64,000 bases of DNA, from NCBI RefSeq assembly GCF_002072105.2, contig NZ_MTBC01000007.1, positions 1 through 64,000 of the forward strand. Reading direction: 5' to 3'. A program made the translations under genes and the position numbers. Under the pieces are notes generated by a model. That model saw only the letters and a program-made list of their open reading frames with translations, was not told the origin of the DNA and did no database searches. The DNA comes from Croceivirga radicis. Lineage in GTDB: Bacteria; Bacteroidota; Bacteroidia; Flavobacteriales; Flavobacteriaceae. Shown here piece by piece: positions 44,401 to 52,010 of this stretch; within the stretch, counting starts at the first letter, position 1; every line of letters starts with the position of its first letter.

Positions 44401-46947
44401 CATACCTTCTTGACCTAGATTGCCGAAAACCGTTCCCGATTTTGGCCCAGCCTGCGTTGAACCATCAGGATATAATAATGTATAACTGTAATTTCCCCAA
44501 CCTCCGGTTGCATTGGCCACTACCCTACCCAAGTTGTTGTTATCGCAACTCATAGCGGTTACGGTACCACTTAATCCAATAGCTGTTGCCGGTTCTTCTA
44601 TAGTTAGGGTGGCGGTATCCGTACAACCAGAATCCACATCGGTTACGGTAATGGTATAATTACCCGCCGCCAAACTGTTAACGGTAACTTCTGCATCGGA
44701 TTGAGCAGCACTTTCTGTACCACCATTAATGTTGTATGTATAATTGTTGGTAAAACCGTCTATTATAAAGGTTCCTGATCCATCAGAAGCACCACTACAT
44801 ATACGAGTATCTCCTCCAGATTTTACCCTAGCCCTAACCGAACTTATAACAGAAGGATTATAACTTTCTTCGTATTGACAACCATTTACATCTGTTACCC
44901 TAAAAGTATAGTTGGTATTATTGGTAAGCCCTAAAAACGTATCGTTACCACCATTGTTAATTACCACAGGGCTAATAACCTCATAAGTAGCAATAGCAGC
45001 AGTAGCTGTAACTGTTAGTTGAACGTCTGATGTATTTGCCGCACAATTGGTATTATTTTGCGAGAAATCGATATTGCTAGGAGGGTCAACATCCAAAATA
45101 GTTATTGGCGTTAACTCTAATCTACACCCACCACCATCTCTTATTATTGGAGTATATGTGCCGGGCGCTAAATTTGTATAAGTAGTTTGCGTACTAAAAT
45201 TAGCGGCGGCATCTCCTGAAATACTAAATACATACCCACTACCGGAACCACCACTAAAAGGACCTTGAAACTCAATAATACCACCATCTACACCTCCGGC
45301 CCCATTACAAGACCTATCGGAAAGTTTAACGGCATTACCTACAATGGTACCCACACTGGTTACCGTAACCGAGCTAGGCACGTTTAAAATACAATCTACC
45401 GTTCCTTGCTGATACCTAACCTGAATATTATTGTAAGTTCCTGCCGCAACGGAGAGGATAGGGTTTGTAGACCAAGGGTCTGCGGATGTTGCCCTAAAAG
45501 ACAAATTGTAACCTTTAGAATCGTTGATGGTAAAATTTAATTTTGCACCACCATTACTACATGTTCCATCCGTACCTGTAACCGTAATATCAGGGGGCGT
45601 AAGCTCTTCAACAGAGGCAGATGCCGTTATGGTACAGCCGTTGGCGTCCGTAATATAAAAATCATAATCCCCTGCAGCAGTAACATTGTAAGTTGTACTA
45701 GTAGTATAGGAACCACCAGAATTACCACCATCACTCGTTGTAAATGTGTAGGGGGCCGCACCACCAGAGGTACGTACTATAATATTTACATCGTTAACCC
45801 CACAAGTAGCATTTAAACTCTCGTTTACCTCTGTAGATGCTGCCAATGGAACCAATCCATCACCAATGGTGATTGGATTGCCATTGACATCTGTTGTTTG
45901 TCTGGGAGCGGGGATACCATTTCCAGGGTCTCCGGCACATTGTTGCGTTTCTACTTGCACGCTATAGGTACCAAAACCAACCGCTGAAAAGGTATAAGGG
46001 TTCGTTGCAATAAAAGTTGTAAATTCTTGAGGTACACCCATTTGGTCCAATAAGGTGTATTTGTACGGACCAGGTACGTCATTTACCGTTACAGTAATAC
46101 TTCCTGTTTCTCCAAAACAATTAGCATCTGTATAGGTAACATCAATATCAATTTCTCTTTCTTCAATTTCTATTGGCTCATACGGGTACTCACAAGTGTT
46201 TGGTGTATTTCTTAGTCTTGCTTTAACCACATAAGTCCCCGGTGTTAAACCTTCAAAAATTGCAGAATTTTGCCAAGCACCAAAACCAGTACCAGGATTA
46301 ATGGCGTATTCATAAGAACTAGAAAGATTTGTAATTTGTATTCTACCCGGAACATCACAGATGTAATTTCTTTTTACATAGGTTTGGGTAATCGTACTCT
46401 TTTTAACCTTAAAATAATAGTAGGCACCATTGTCTACCCTAACACGAAATTCCCCACCGTTGGTAGGGTTAATTGAACTTGCGTCTATTGTAAAATTAGA
46501 ATCGGTATCTACTGTAGACCAGCAGGTGTTGGTAGTATTTGGACAGGTATCATTGATATCTGCCGTACAGGTACCACTTGGACTAAATTGCTGCCATTGA
46601 TAGCTACCATAACTGCCATTAAGGGTAACCGTTCTGTCGTCAAAATCACCACATAGATTATACCGCACTACTGTAAAACCATTATCCGTACATCCCACGC
46701 TCTCATCTCCATTGGTAATAATGGTGGTGAACATTGCGGCTGTTGCTTCAAATGTATTTTCGCTAAAATTGTGTTTACTAGAAGAACTGGTCACTTCTTC
46801 CAATTGCTTGGTAACTTTGGGCGTTGCTTCCGTTTTCCATTCAAGAAAACGAAGCACCCTTGCTTCTGAGAGAGAGGCATAGCCTACTATTGATACAAAA
46901 ATCAACAATAGCGCATATAAAACACGTAGGGCTTTATTGCTTTGCAT
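38449..46947 (-). CDS. Giant SprB-repeat adhesin with T9SS type B C-terminal domain
   Basis: A 2832-residue secreted protein. The N-terminus has a signal-type hydrophobic segment (ALLLIFVSIVGYASL). The body is a long run of roughly 90-residue beta modules whose last strand carries a D-x-x-G-C-like turn (TVEDIEGCTDTFTF, EVEDANGCTDTVNV, YVRDASGCTSFDIATI, FVRDAMGCETTVIVPI); at least twenty such turns are visible. The end is the gliding-motility-associated CHU_C domain (FFTPNGDVMNENW, VKIFDRYGRVV, GWDGTYEGSPLPTGDYWYVV), the type IX secretion type B signal that anchors large motility adhesins such as SprB. No PorP/SprF-like partner follows. It probably acts in gliding or attachment. It stands alone upstream of tRNA-Pro. 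Confidence 0.92.
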   Translation of the reverse strand: MQSNKALRVLYALLLIFVSIVGYASLSEARVLRFLEWKTEATPKVTKQLEEVTSSSSKHNFSENTFEATAAMFTTIITNGDESVGCTDNGFTVVRYNLCGDFDDRTVTLNGSYGSYQWQQFSPSGTCTADINDTCPNTTNTCWSTVDTDSNFTIDASSINPTNGGEFRVRVDNGAYYYFKVKKSTITQTYVKRNYICDVPGRIQITNLSSSYEYAINPGTGFGAWQNSAIFEGLTPGTYVVKARLRNTPNTCEYPYEPIEIEEREIDIDVTYTDANCFGETGSITVTVNDVPGPYKYTLLDQMGVPQEFTTFIATNPYTFSAVGFGTYSVQVETQQCAGDPGNGIPAPRQTTDVNGNPITIGDGLVPLAASTEVNESLNATCGVNDVNIIVRTSGGAAPYTFTTSDGGNSGGSYTTSTTYNVTAAGDYDFYITDANGCTITASASVEELTPPDITVTGTDGTCSNGGAKLNFTINDSKGYNLSFRATSADPWSTNPILSVAAGTYNNIQVRYQQGTVDCILNVPSSVTVTSVGTIVGNAVKLSDRSCNGAGGVDGGIIEFQGPFSGGSGSGYVFSISGDAAANFSTQTTYTNLAPGTYTPIIRDGGGCRLELTPITILDVDPPSNIDFSQNNTNCAANTSDVQLTVTATAAIATYEVISPVVINNGGNDTFLGLTNNTNYTFRVTDVNGCQYEESYNPSVISSVRARVKSGGDTRICSGASDGSGTFIIDGFTNNYTYNINGGTESAAQSDAEVTVNSLAAGNYTITVTDVDSGCTDTATLTIEEPATAIGLSGTVTAMSCDNNNLGRVVANATGGWGNYSYTLLYPDGSTQAGPKSGTVFGNLGQEGMYTLTVEDIEGCTDTFTFSLNRIEAPVIALDASTDYCFEPSTGATVVVTASGGSAGPPYTFRMDGGATQPTGTFTNVGTGTHTIEVEDANGCTDTVNVTIRPQLRVTANIIAEIPCGGLDGEIEVRASRGYLSGSGPKNYEISSDNGVTWSAPQPLTTNTFSHFTNVDGTYVFRVTDNEGCVATSSPIIMNPPANINPATHNVSPASCGQTNNGRVIITPDATSGLPPYEVDFDGGGWSSQTAFSNLQAGQTYTYQVRDARGCVTVAQSFTVPTDGTPPPDATVVQDIATCSSGTILGGISITNVTDGVPDFTYILQDEFGAEIATIGPTASTSESFTGLEPGNYRVITVDANGCTDTDNVTITQTTLDVVPDPVIAPTCGPSGFSNTVEIVGGVGPFLIRLVGDPNPAVTPNSPPRRHTFTNLLFGVTYTVEVTDLGTGCIYEDEIPPVSGPNLLSVAATSTPGACDVNRNGEIQYTIDGFNLGDTLVVELMNSDDGSITPIGTVTPGMVPYSDTIAELAGNYQVIVTNQTDNCNAAGSVTIEENLPSYIILSEEPANCNAFGQITVQGYGGDGGPYEFAFMPDGAIPAVGDYSNETTFVGPAGDYDVYVRDASGCTSFDIATIIALRPDLPAPTIDVVNQCDVTATSFEIQVRIANTLADTPRFTMGGDTQIGVDNGTDYVATFYVNSPGNYTIDVQDADGCTSQGIADVYEFLTVSGSFSTMPNCFDNDGTIAIDVVGGSDDFTFELQDEFGVYIGPTLTGDRTAGVFTNLTTGNYRVFVSDNETGCNDTVTINLDDPVPPVIDSVVDQDISCNGANDGSIDVLIDPVSAVDSPFTYNLYQAGTATIVQTNASGVFNGLVQGFYDVVVVSDRGCEDRRDNIEIEEPPVFEIGATAPDFACEVGANRFSSTIITVSVDPNATGNVGTAGYQYSITGFSNYQSTNTFEIIDDGTTQTITVYAIDGNGCQDQFDVIISPPTDVVPTITNTTALTCATDELVEVTVTGTTNYEIEVTPAVPGSPFNSGGAATTTINLPNAGEYLFVVNDLSPNGCSYPLPKYTVNEPIVPTALISEAAPILCDGDANGALFIDVSNYSGNYSYEVFAVDGAGTQVSTGNTGSFNTANFPDINGDAARIAGLPGGNFVVRITSLDTPFCSAESNLATIRTPSGPLAVSTMEIGNVSCLDNTGNIEAIATGGWDVSPYEYRLLLDDGTGTYPTEVSPFSAINEFEDLSSGDYRVEVRDIEGCITFDDITLNPIDPIVAGIREPAGLVCPGGNNAVLEAFDPTTGDADTATAGASGGVAGAGYKYQLIYLGSNNITDELSRSGLQDSPTFIGVSGEGYISEGWYAIEISSSYSCVGVTEPYYVNPPPAIIPNLVQVRAPGCGGLGQMRLTVTNPEAGFDYEYRSVNTPDPINDPYISMGSGVTSVIIDGGPGFYQFDVRKVNLNNTCDPVASNGLTLVDAQDLDLVVNLPDDISCASETDGRIESFSSGGVGSNNYYLFSGNPGDPFNPNAGATLVRGPQPDGTFEALPEGTDYYVAVTSGVTCSDVEGPFVIERPDPIEFQISTTNVSCSGEEDGSITIEVTSGGEGLIQFAIAPNFNEFFNDVDTPGVYTFEDLQGSPSGTEYIILIQDSQGCSETETVRVFSPEELTATFTATPETCLGVADGSAQLNIQGGTPFVDAISGQSYYEVAFNSSLEEDYQRNDTLLYENLLGGESYVFFVRDAMGCETTVIVPINSGVDLVPTAEVVYGCEGIFPFSTVTIDLMDRSELSRTLFSLDVDDVSMASEERVFGNLPAGEHTVYAYHENGCVTFVEFSVDTFEPLTLSAEQTGPGEITATAIGGFGDYEFFFNGESYGAENVFTINYDSNIEIRVIDAQGCESIIFMPFDFEGMPEFPDFFTPNGDVMNENWFVKNADLFPNMEVKIFDRYGRVVAILNEVKGWDGTYEGSPLPTGDYWYVVNANDADKQQFVGHFTLYR

Positions 46948-47091
46948 AGGTTAAGTCTGTTGTAGAAATACCGGGATTTGGGAGCCTAATATTTCTAGGT
47001 GTAATTATTTATCTATATAATCTAGTTATCTTTATTCACCGTAAAACAATTGCATTTTAACGGGTATTACCATTATTCTAACGATCAATTT

Positions 47092-48213
47092 ATGAAAAAG
47101 TATATATTGACTTTACATTTTTTCGTTGTACTGCTAGGAACGTCTTGTGGACAAAACACGGATAATACCATCTCAACCACTGAAAAACCTATACTTTCCA
47201 AAGAATTAGTAGTACCGGATTTAAGGAACCCTTGGGGCTTTGTTTTTTTACCAGATAACAGTTTACTTATTACCGAGAAAGAAGGAAAACTAATTTTATA
47301 TAAAGATGGCTCAAAAAGAATTATAAAGGGCTTACCCGATATTAAAGTAGCTGGTCAAGGCGGTCTATTGGATGTAGCACTGGACCCACAATATTCTTCT
47401 AACGGTTACATTTATTTAACCTATGTTTCTGCAGACGGAAAAGAAAAAGGTAGCAATACCGCTCTTTTAAGATGCAAACTGTTTAACGAGGAACTTATAG
47501 ATAAAAAAGTTCTGTACAAAGCAAGTCCAAATAGCACCACATCGCATCACTTCGGTTCCAGAATTGTTTTTGATAAAGAAGGATATCTATATTTTTCTAT
47601 TGGAGATAGAGGCAATAGAGATGAAAATCCGCAAGATATTACCAGAGATGGCGGTAAAATATATCGTCTAAACAAAGACGGGAGTATACCTACGGATAAT
47701 CCATTTTATACCGAAACCAATGCAAAAAAAGCTGTTTTTAGTTATGGGCATCGTAATCCACAGGGATTAGTACTAAATCCGTTTAACGGCGAAATTTGGG
47801 AGCACGAACATGGTCCTAGGGGTGGAGACGAAATTAATACCATTAAAAAAGGTAAAAACTATGGCTGGCCGTCTATTACCTATGGTATTAACTACAGTGG
47901 CACAAAAATTACAGATAAAACCAAAATGCAAGGTATGGAACAGCCTATACATTATTGGGTACCTTCTATAGCACCTAGTGGAATGGCTTTTATAACAACT
48001 AATAAATACCCCAATTGGAAAGGTAATCTTTTGGTTGGCTCGCTGGCTTTTCAGTATTTAGAGCGCCTGGTATTAAAAGATAATAAAGTTATCTATCGTG
48101 AAAAGTTATTGGATGGTATTGGCCGTGTACGTAGCGTTAAGGAAGGGCCAGATGGCTATGTTTATATAGGGGTAGAGGGTAAAGGTATATATAAGTTAAC
48201 CCCAAAGTCCTAA
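47092..48213 (+). CDS. PQQ-dependent sugar dehydrogenase-like lipoprotein
   Basis: A 373-residue beta-propeller protein of the soluble glucose/sorbosone dehydrogenase family (YliI/Asd type). Lipobox VVLLGTSCGQ (Cys about 19). Motifs: NPWGFVFLPDNSLLITEKEG, GGLLDVALDPQY, HHFGSRIVFDKEGYLYFSIG with its active-site His, YGHRNPQG, and WEHEHGPRGGDEIN. Family members oxidise aldose sugars using PQQ with calcium in the periplasm. The ATG at 47092 was chosen because it gives a proper lipoprotein signal; a TTG 42 bases upstream would not. It stands alone and converges with murQ with a 3-base gap. Substrate unknown. Confidence 0.88.
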   Translation: MKKYILTLHFFVVLLGTSCGQNTDNTISTTEKPILSKELVVPDLRNPWGFVFLPDNSLLITEKEGKLILYKDGSKRIIKGLPDIKVAGQGGLLDVALDPQYSSNGYIYLTYVSADGKEKGSNTALLRCKLFNEELIDKKVLYKASPNSTTSHHFGSRIVFDKEGYLYFSIGDRGNRDENPQDITRDGGKIYRLNKDGSIPTDNPFYTETNAKKAVFSYGHRNPQGLVLNPFNGEIWEHEHGPRGGDEINTIKKGKNYGWPSITYGINYSGTKITDKTKMQGMEQPIHYWVPSIAPSGMAFITTNKYPNWKGNLLVGSLAFQYLERLVLKDNKVIYREKLLDGIGRVRSVKEGPDGYVYIGVEGKGIYKLTPKS

Positions 48214-48216
48214 CTC

Positions 48217-49038
48217 CTATCCGTTATCCTTTAGATTCACTATTGCGGCCCGTACGGAGCCAAATTTTTTAAGTGCAGCTTCCGCAACCTCATATTCCAG
48301 ACCTAAAGCTTCAATAAGATAACGGGTTCCACGATCCACCAGTTTTTTATTGCTTAATTGCATATCTACCATTTTGTTGCCTTTTATCCTACCTATTCGA
48401 ATCATCAAAGCGGTAGAAATCATATTTAAGACCATTTTTTGACTGGTGCCCGATTTCATTCTAGTGCTACCGGTCACAAATTCCGGACCTACCTCAACAG
48501 CAATAGCAATATCCGCTTGGGTAGCCAAAGGAGACCCGGGATTATTCGTAATTCCAGCTGTTAGCAGTCCGTTCTTTTTTGCATCTTCTATGCCACCCAA
48601 AACATAAGGGGTGGTACCAGATGCGGCTATCCCAACAACAACGTCGTTTTTATTAATACCATATACATTTAAATCTTTCCAGGCCTGTAGGGTATTATCC
48701 TCTGCAAACTCCACTGCTTTTCTAATAGCAACATCACCACCTGCAATTAATCCAATGACCCTGTCATAGGGCATACCAAAAGTAGGTGGTATCTCTGATG
48801 CATCTAAAACACCCAATCTACCACTGGTACCGGCACCAATATAAAATAACCTTCCTCCTTTTTCAAATCTGGCAACCAATTGCTCTACCAATTTTTCAAT
48901 TTGTGGTATTACCTTTTGTACCGCTAAGGCAACCTTTTGGTCTTCTTCATTAATTTTATGCAATAATTCTTTTGTAGACAGACTTTCCAAATTATCGTGT
49001 AAGGAAGATGTTTCCGTAATTTTATTAAATGCGGTCAT
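48217..49038 (-). CDS. murQ: N-acetylmuramic acid 6-phosphate etherase
   Basis: A 273-residue SIS-domain etherase that removes the lactyl group from MurNAc-6-phosphate to give GlcNAc-6-phosphate. Motifs: RLFYIGAGTSGRLGVLDASE with the family's catalytic Glu, the second SIS part GIAASGTTPYVLG, TAGITNNPGSPLA, and VTGSTRMKSGTSQKMVLNM. The N-terminus looks complete although the protein is shorter than the usual 300. It starts one base after the DeoR regulator stop, so the two are one transcript. It links the product of anmK (56312) to the nagB step. Confidence 0.95.
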   Translation of the reverse strand: MTAFNKITETSSLHDNLESLSTKELLHKINEEDQKVALAVQKVIPQIEKLVEQLVARFEKGGRLFYIGAGTSGRLGVLDASEIPPTFGMPYDRVIGLIAGGDVAIRKAVEFAEDNTLQAWKDLNVYGINKNDVVVGIAASGTTPYVLGGIEDAKKNGLLTAGITNNPGSPLATQADIAIAVEVGPEFVTGSTRMKSGTSQKMVLNMISTALMIRIGRIKGNKMVDMQLSNKKLVDRGTRYLIEALGLEYEVAEAALKKFGSVRAAIVNLKDNG

Positions 49039-49039
49039 A

Positions 49040-49789
49040 TTAAAGTAAGCTAATTTCTTGGTTTTTAAAGGGATTAAGGTCTCTATGGTCTGGTTCCAAT
49101 TCTGTTACCATTGTATTAATTTGTGCTAAATCGCATGTTTTATAACGGTGTTGCGAATTTAATTTTTCAGAAATGCATAATAAGACGGATTTCTTGGAAG
49201 CCTTTATTACAGCCTTCTTAGTTTGCACAATATCCCAATCAAATTCCGTAAGACCATAAGTAGCATCTACGTAACCCGTACCAATAAATGCCCAGTCTAC
49301 TTTTAGTTGGGACAAGTTATTAATGGTATTGGCTCCGTAAGATATTTGGGAATCCTTGGATAAATTACCTCCTATAAAAATGGTTTCTACATTAGGTTTA
49401 TTTAATAATTCCATGGCTACGGGCAAGCTTAAGGTAAAACAGGTTATATTTAGGTTAACCGGTAACAACCTTGCTAATTCTAAACAAGTAGTACCCCCAT
49501 CAATTAAGATTACACTATTGTTTTTTATAAGCTTTAAGGCTTTTTCTGCAATTGCCGTCTTCTTCTCTAACGCATAAACGTTATTCCTAGAGGGACTAAA
49601 ATTGGCAAAACCTAAAGATACCGCACCACCATGCACCTTTCTAAGTTTACTCTCTGCATCCAACTCCTTCACATCTCGCCTAACCGTGTCTATAGAAACG
49701 TCTAATTTTTCCGCTATATCCATAAGAAGTACTTTATTATGTAATTCTACCTCATTAAGGATTATTCGTTGCCGTTCTTCTTTGAGCAT
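49040..49789 (-). CDS. DeoR-family regulator of amino-sugar / peptidoglycan recycling genes
   Basis: A 249-residue DeoR-type regulator: N-terminal winged helix with the signature VSIDTVRRDVKELDAESKLRKVHGGA, and a C-terminal sugar-phosphate sensing domain (ILIDGGTTCLELARLLP, IGGNLSKDSQISYG, AFIGTGYVDATYGLTEFD). It is divergent from nagB and in an operon with murQ. The 173-base shared upstream region contains paired 13-bp inverted sites near both candidate promoters, so it most likely represses both sides and responds to an amino-sugar phosphate such as GlcNAc-6-P or MurNAc-6-P, the last being inference. Confidence 0.9.
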   Translation of the reverse strand: MLKEERQRIILNEVELHNKVLLMDIAEKLDVSIDTVRRDVKELDAESKLRKVHGGAVSLGFANFSPSRNNVYALEKKTAIAEKALKLIKNNSVILIDGGTTCLELARLLPVNLNITCFTLSLPVAMELLNKPNVETIFIGGNLSKDSQISYGANTINNLSQLKVDWAFIGTGYVDATYGLTEFDWDIVQTKKAVIKASKKSVLLCISEKLNSQHRYKTCDLAQINTMVTELEPDHRDLNPFKNQEISLL

Positions 49790-49806
49790 TTCTTGAATTT
49801 ATGTTG

Positions 49807-49814
49807 CAAATATA
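49807..49814 (-). promoter_or_regulatory. Candidate -7 box for deoR-murQ
   Basis: Read leftward it is TATATTTG, matching TAnnTTTG, 18 bases before the ATG at 49789, giving a leader of about 12 bases. Confidence 0.45.
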
Positions 49815-49830
49815 TGGAATTCTCAAAATT

Positions 49831-49843
49831 GCTGTTTTATGCT
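49831..49843 (+). promoter_or_regulatory. Candidate DeoR operator, left copy
   Basis: GCTGTTTTATGCT lies about 17 bases upstream of the deoR -7 box, in its -33 region. Its exact reverse complement occurs at 49894-49906. Confidence 0.55.
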
Positions 49844-49893
49844 AGCATAATATTGATTTAAAGTTATTATTTGCAGTAAAGTGAAAATAAAAC

Positions 49894-49906
49894 AGCATAA
49901 AACAGC
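49894..49906 (-). promoter_or_regulatory. Candidate DeoR operator, right copy
   Basis: AGCATAAAACAGC on the + strand is the exact complement of the left copy and overlaps a direct repeat of AACAGC. It is about 19 bases upstream of the nagB -7 box; a further half-site (GCTGTTTTT, 49934-49942) lies at the expected transcription start. Confidence 0.55.
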
Positions 49907-49924
49907 AAATAATAGATTTTTTTA

Positions 49925-49932
49925 TAACTTTG
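49925..49932 (+). promoter_or_regulatory. Candidate -7 box for nagB
   Basis: TAACTTTG matches TAnnTTTG and sits 30 bases before the ATG at 49963, between two putative operator elements. Confidence 0.6.
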
Positions 49933-49962
49933 TGCTGTTTTTAAATCAGAAATTACAGACTT

Positions 49963-51906
49963 ATGTCCGAAACGCTCACCAAACAGCAAACCATTTTGGA
50001 TAATGATAATCCAGAAATTAGAAAATTTGAAAAGGTAAACACTATGATCCATGAGGATTCTAATAGTGCTTCTTTTTATGTAGCAAATGAAATTGCAGAA
50101 CTTATCCGCAGAAGACAGAAAGAAGGAAAAATGGCAGTGTTAGGATTGGCTACAGGGTCCACTCCTACCAAGGTTTACGACTATTTGGTTAAATTTCATC
50201 AAGAAGATGGATTGAGTTTTAAAAACGTTGCAACCTTTAATTTGGATGAATATTATCCTATGCAACCGGACTCTATCCATAGTTACGTTCGCTTTATGAA
50301 CGAGCATCTTTTTGACCATTTAGATATCGATAAAAAAAATATCCACATACCGGATGGCACCTTAAAAAAAGAGGATATTAGGGCATTTTGCGATGCATAC
50401 GAGCAAAAAATTGCAGATTTAGGCGGTATTGACATACAAGTATTGGGGATTGGTAGAACAGGACACATTGGTTTTAATGAACCTGGTTCCAGTATAAGTA
50501 GTAAAACCAGATTGGTACGCCTAGATCGTGTAACCAAATTAGACGCCGCAAGTGATTTCTTTGGAGAAGAAAACGTACCACAACGCGCCATAACCATGGG
50601 TGTTGGTACTATTATGAGCGCTACAAGAATTATCTTAATGGCTTGGGGCGAAGGTAAATCTCGCATAATAAAAGAGGCCGTAGAAGGTGAAATCAGGGAA
50701 AGTGTACCTGCCACTTTTTTACAGGAACATCCCAACTGTGATTACATAATAGATGAAGCTGCCGGATCTTTACTAACCCGTATAGAAACACCTTGGTTGG
50801 TAGGAGAAGTCAACTGGAACGATAGACTTATAAAAAAAGCAACCATATGGTTATCCGAAAAATTGGAAAAAGCTATACTTAAGCTTACCAACGAGGATTA
50901 CAACGAATATGGAATGGGTAATTTAATTGCAGAAATAGGATCTGCGGAACAAATTAACCTTAAGGTTTTTAACCAATTGCAAGCCACCATTACTGGCTGG
51001 CCAGGTGGCAAACCAAATGCAGATGATAGCAATAGACCAGAACGTGCTAATCCTTATCCTAAAACATCTTTAATCTTTAGTCCACACCCAGATGACGATG
51101 TAATTTCTATGGGTGGCACCCTCTTACGATTGGTAGATCAAGGGCACGATGTACACGTGGCCTACCAAACATCTGGAAATATTGCCGTTTTTGATGATGA
51201 AGTAATTCGATTTTTAGATTTTGCTACGGAAGTAGATAAAGATGATAAATTGAATTCTAAAATGAAAGCGGTACGTGAGTTCATAAACAACAAAAAACCG
51301 GGAGAAGTAGACAGTCCAGAAATCCAAGAATACAAAGGGTTAATTAGAAAAGGTGAAGCGCTAGCAGCCTGTAGATACTGTGGTGTTCCAGAAAAAAACG
51401 CACATTTTCAAAATTTACCATTTTATGAAACGGGGGCAGTTAAGAAAAAACCACATTCAGAAGAAGATATTCAGTTAACGGTAGACTTATTAAATAAAGT
51501 GCAACCCCATCAAATATTCGCGGCAGGAGACTTGTCTGACCCTCATGGTACACATAGGGTTTGTTTACAAATAATATTCTTGGCATTGGAAAGGCTACAA
51601 GAGCAAGGTGCAAAATGGTTAAAAGACTGTTATGTATGGTTATACCGTGGTGCATGGCAAGAATGGGATATTGCAGATATGGAAATGGCCGTTCCTATTG
51701 GCCCCAAGGATATGAAGCGTAAAATTAACGCCATATTTAAGCACCAATCTCAAAAAGATAGTGCCATGTTCCCAGGAAACGATAAACGAGAATTTTGGCA
51801 AAGAGCACAACAACGTAACACGGAAACGGCCTTTAAATACAATGCCCTAGGCCTAGCCGAATATGAAGCAATGGAAGGTTTTGTTCAATACCATTTTAAA
51901 AAATAG
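49963..51906 (+). CDS. nagB: Glucosamine-6-phosphate deaminase fused to a PIG-L-type deacetylase-like domain
   Basis: A 647-residue fusion. Residues about 30-290 are NagB: GLATGSTPTKVYDYL for the phosphate, NLDEYYPM, and GIGRTGHIGFNEPGSS. Residues about 360-640 are a PIG-L/LmbE-like domain with the zinc motif SPHPDDDVISMGG and a DPHGTHR second site, of the kind that removes acetyl groups from GlcNAc. The long form is normal in Bacteroidetes. One chain could therefore carry GlcNAc-6-P deacetylation and deamination to fructose-6-P, which would fit the lack of a nagA gene in the window, but that is inference. Divergent from the DeoR gene; first of the rightward recycling genes. Confidence 0.92.
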   Translation: MSETLTKQQTILDNDNPEIRKFEKVNTMIHEDSNSASFYVANEIAELIRRRQKEGKMAVLGLATGSTPTKVYDYLVKFHQEDGLSFKNVATFNLDEYYPMQPDSIHSYVRFMNEHLFDHLDIDKKNIHIPDGTLKKEDIRAFCDAYEQKIADLGGIDIQVLGIGRTGHIGFNEPGSSISSKTRLVRLDRVTKLDAASDFFGEENVPQRAITMGVGTIMSATRIILMAWGEGKSRIIKEAVEGEIRESVPATFLQEHPNCDYIIDEAAGSLLTRIETPWLVGEVNWNDRLIKKATIWLSEKLEKAILKLTNEDYNEYGMGNLIAEIGSAEQINLKVFNQLQATITGWPGGKPNADDSNRPERANPYPKTSLIFSPHPDDDVISMGGTLLRLVDQGHDVHVAYQTSGNIAVFDDEVIRFLDFATEVDKDDKLNSKMKAVREFINNKKPGEVDSPEIQEYKGLIRKGEALAACRYCGVPEKNAHFQNLPFYETGAVKKKPHSEEDIQLTVDLLNKVQPHQIFAAGDLSDPHGTHRVCLQIIFLALERLQEQGAKWLKDCYVWLYRGAWQEWDIADMEMAVPIGPKDMKRKINAIFKHQSQKDSAMFPGNDKREFWQRAQQRNTETAFKYNALGLAEYEAMEGFVQYHFKK

Positions 51907-51968
51907 AACATTTTTAACTTTCAATTTATTGCAGCGATTAAATCTATTTTGTTAGTTTAACCCCCACT

Positions 51969-51998
51969 AGGCCTACCTATATTTGGTAGGCCTTTTTA
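51969..51998 (+). terminator. Terminator after nagB, 13 bases before the next gene
   Basis: AGGCCTACC (51969-51977) pairs with GGTAGGCCT (51985-51993) around a seven-base loop, followed by a T run. It ends only about 13 bases before the digH-like ATG, so that operon either depends on read-through or has a promoter upstream of this hairpin. Confidence 0.8.
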
Positions 51999-52010
51999 GC
52001 TTTATATTTT

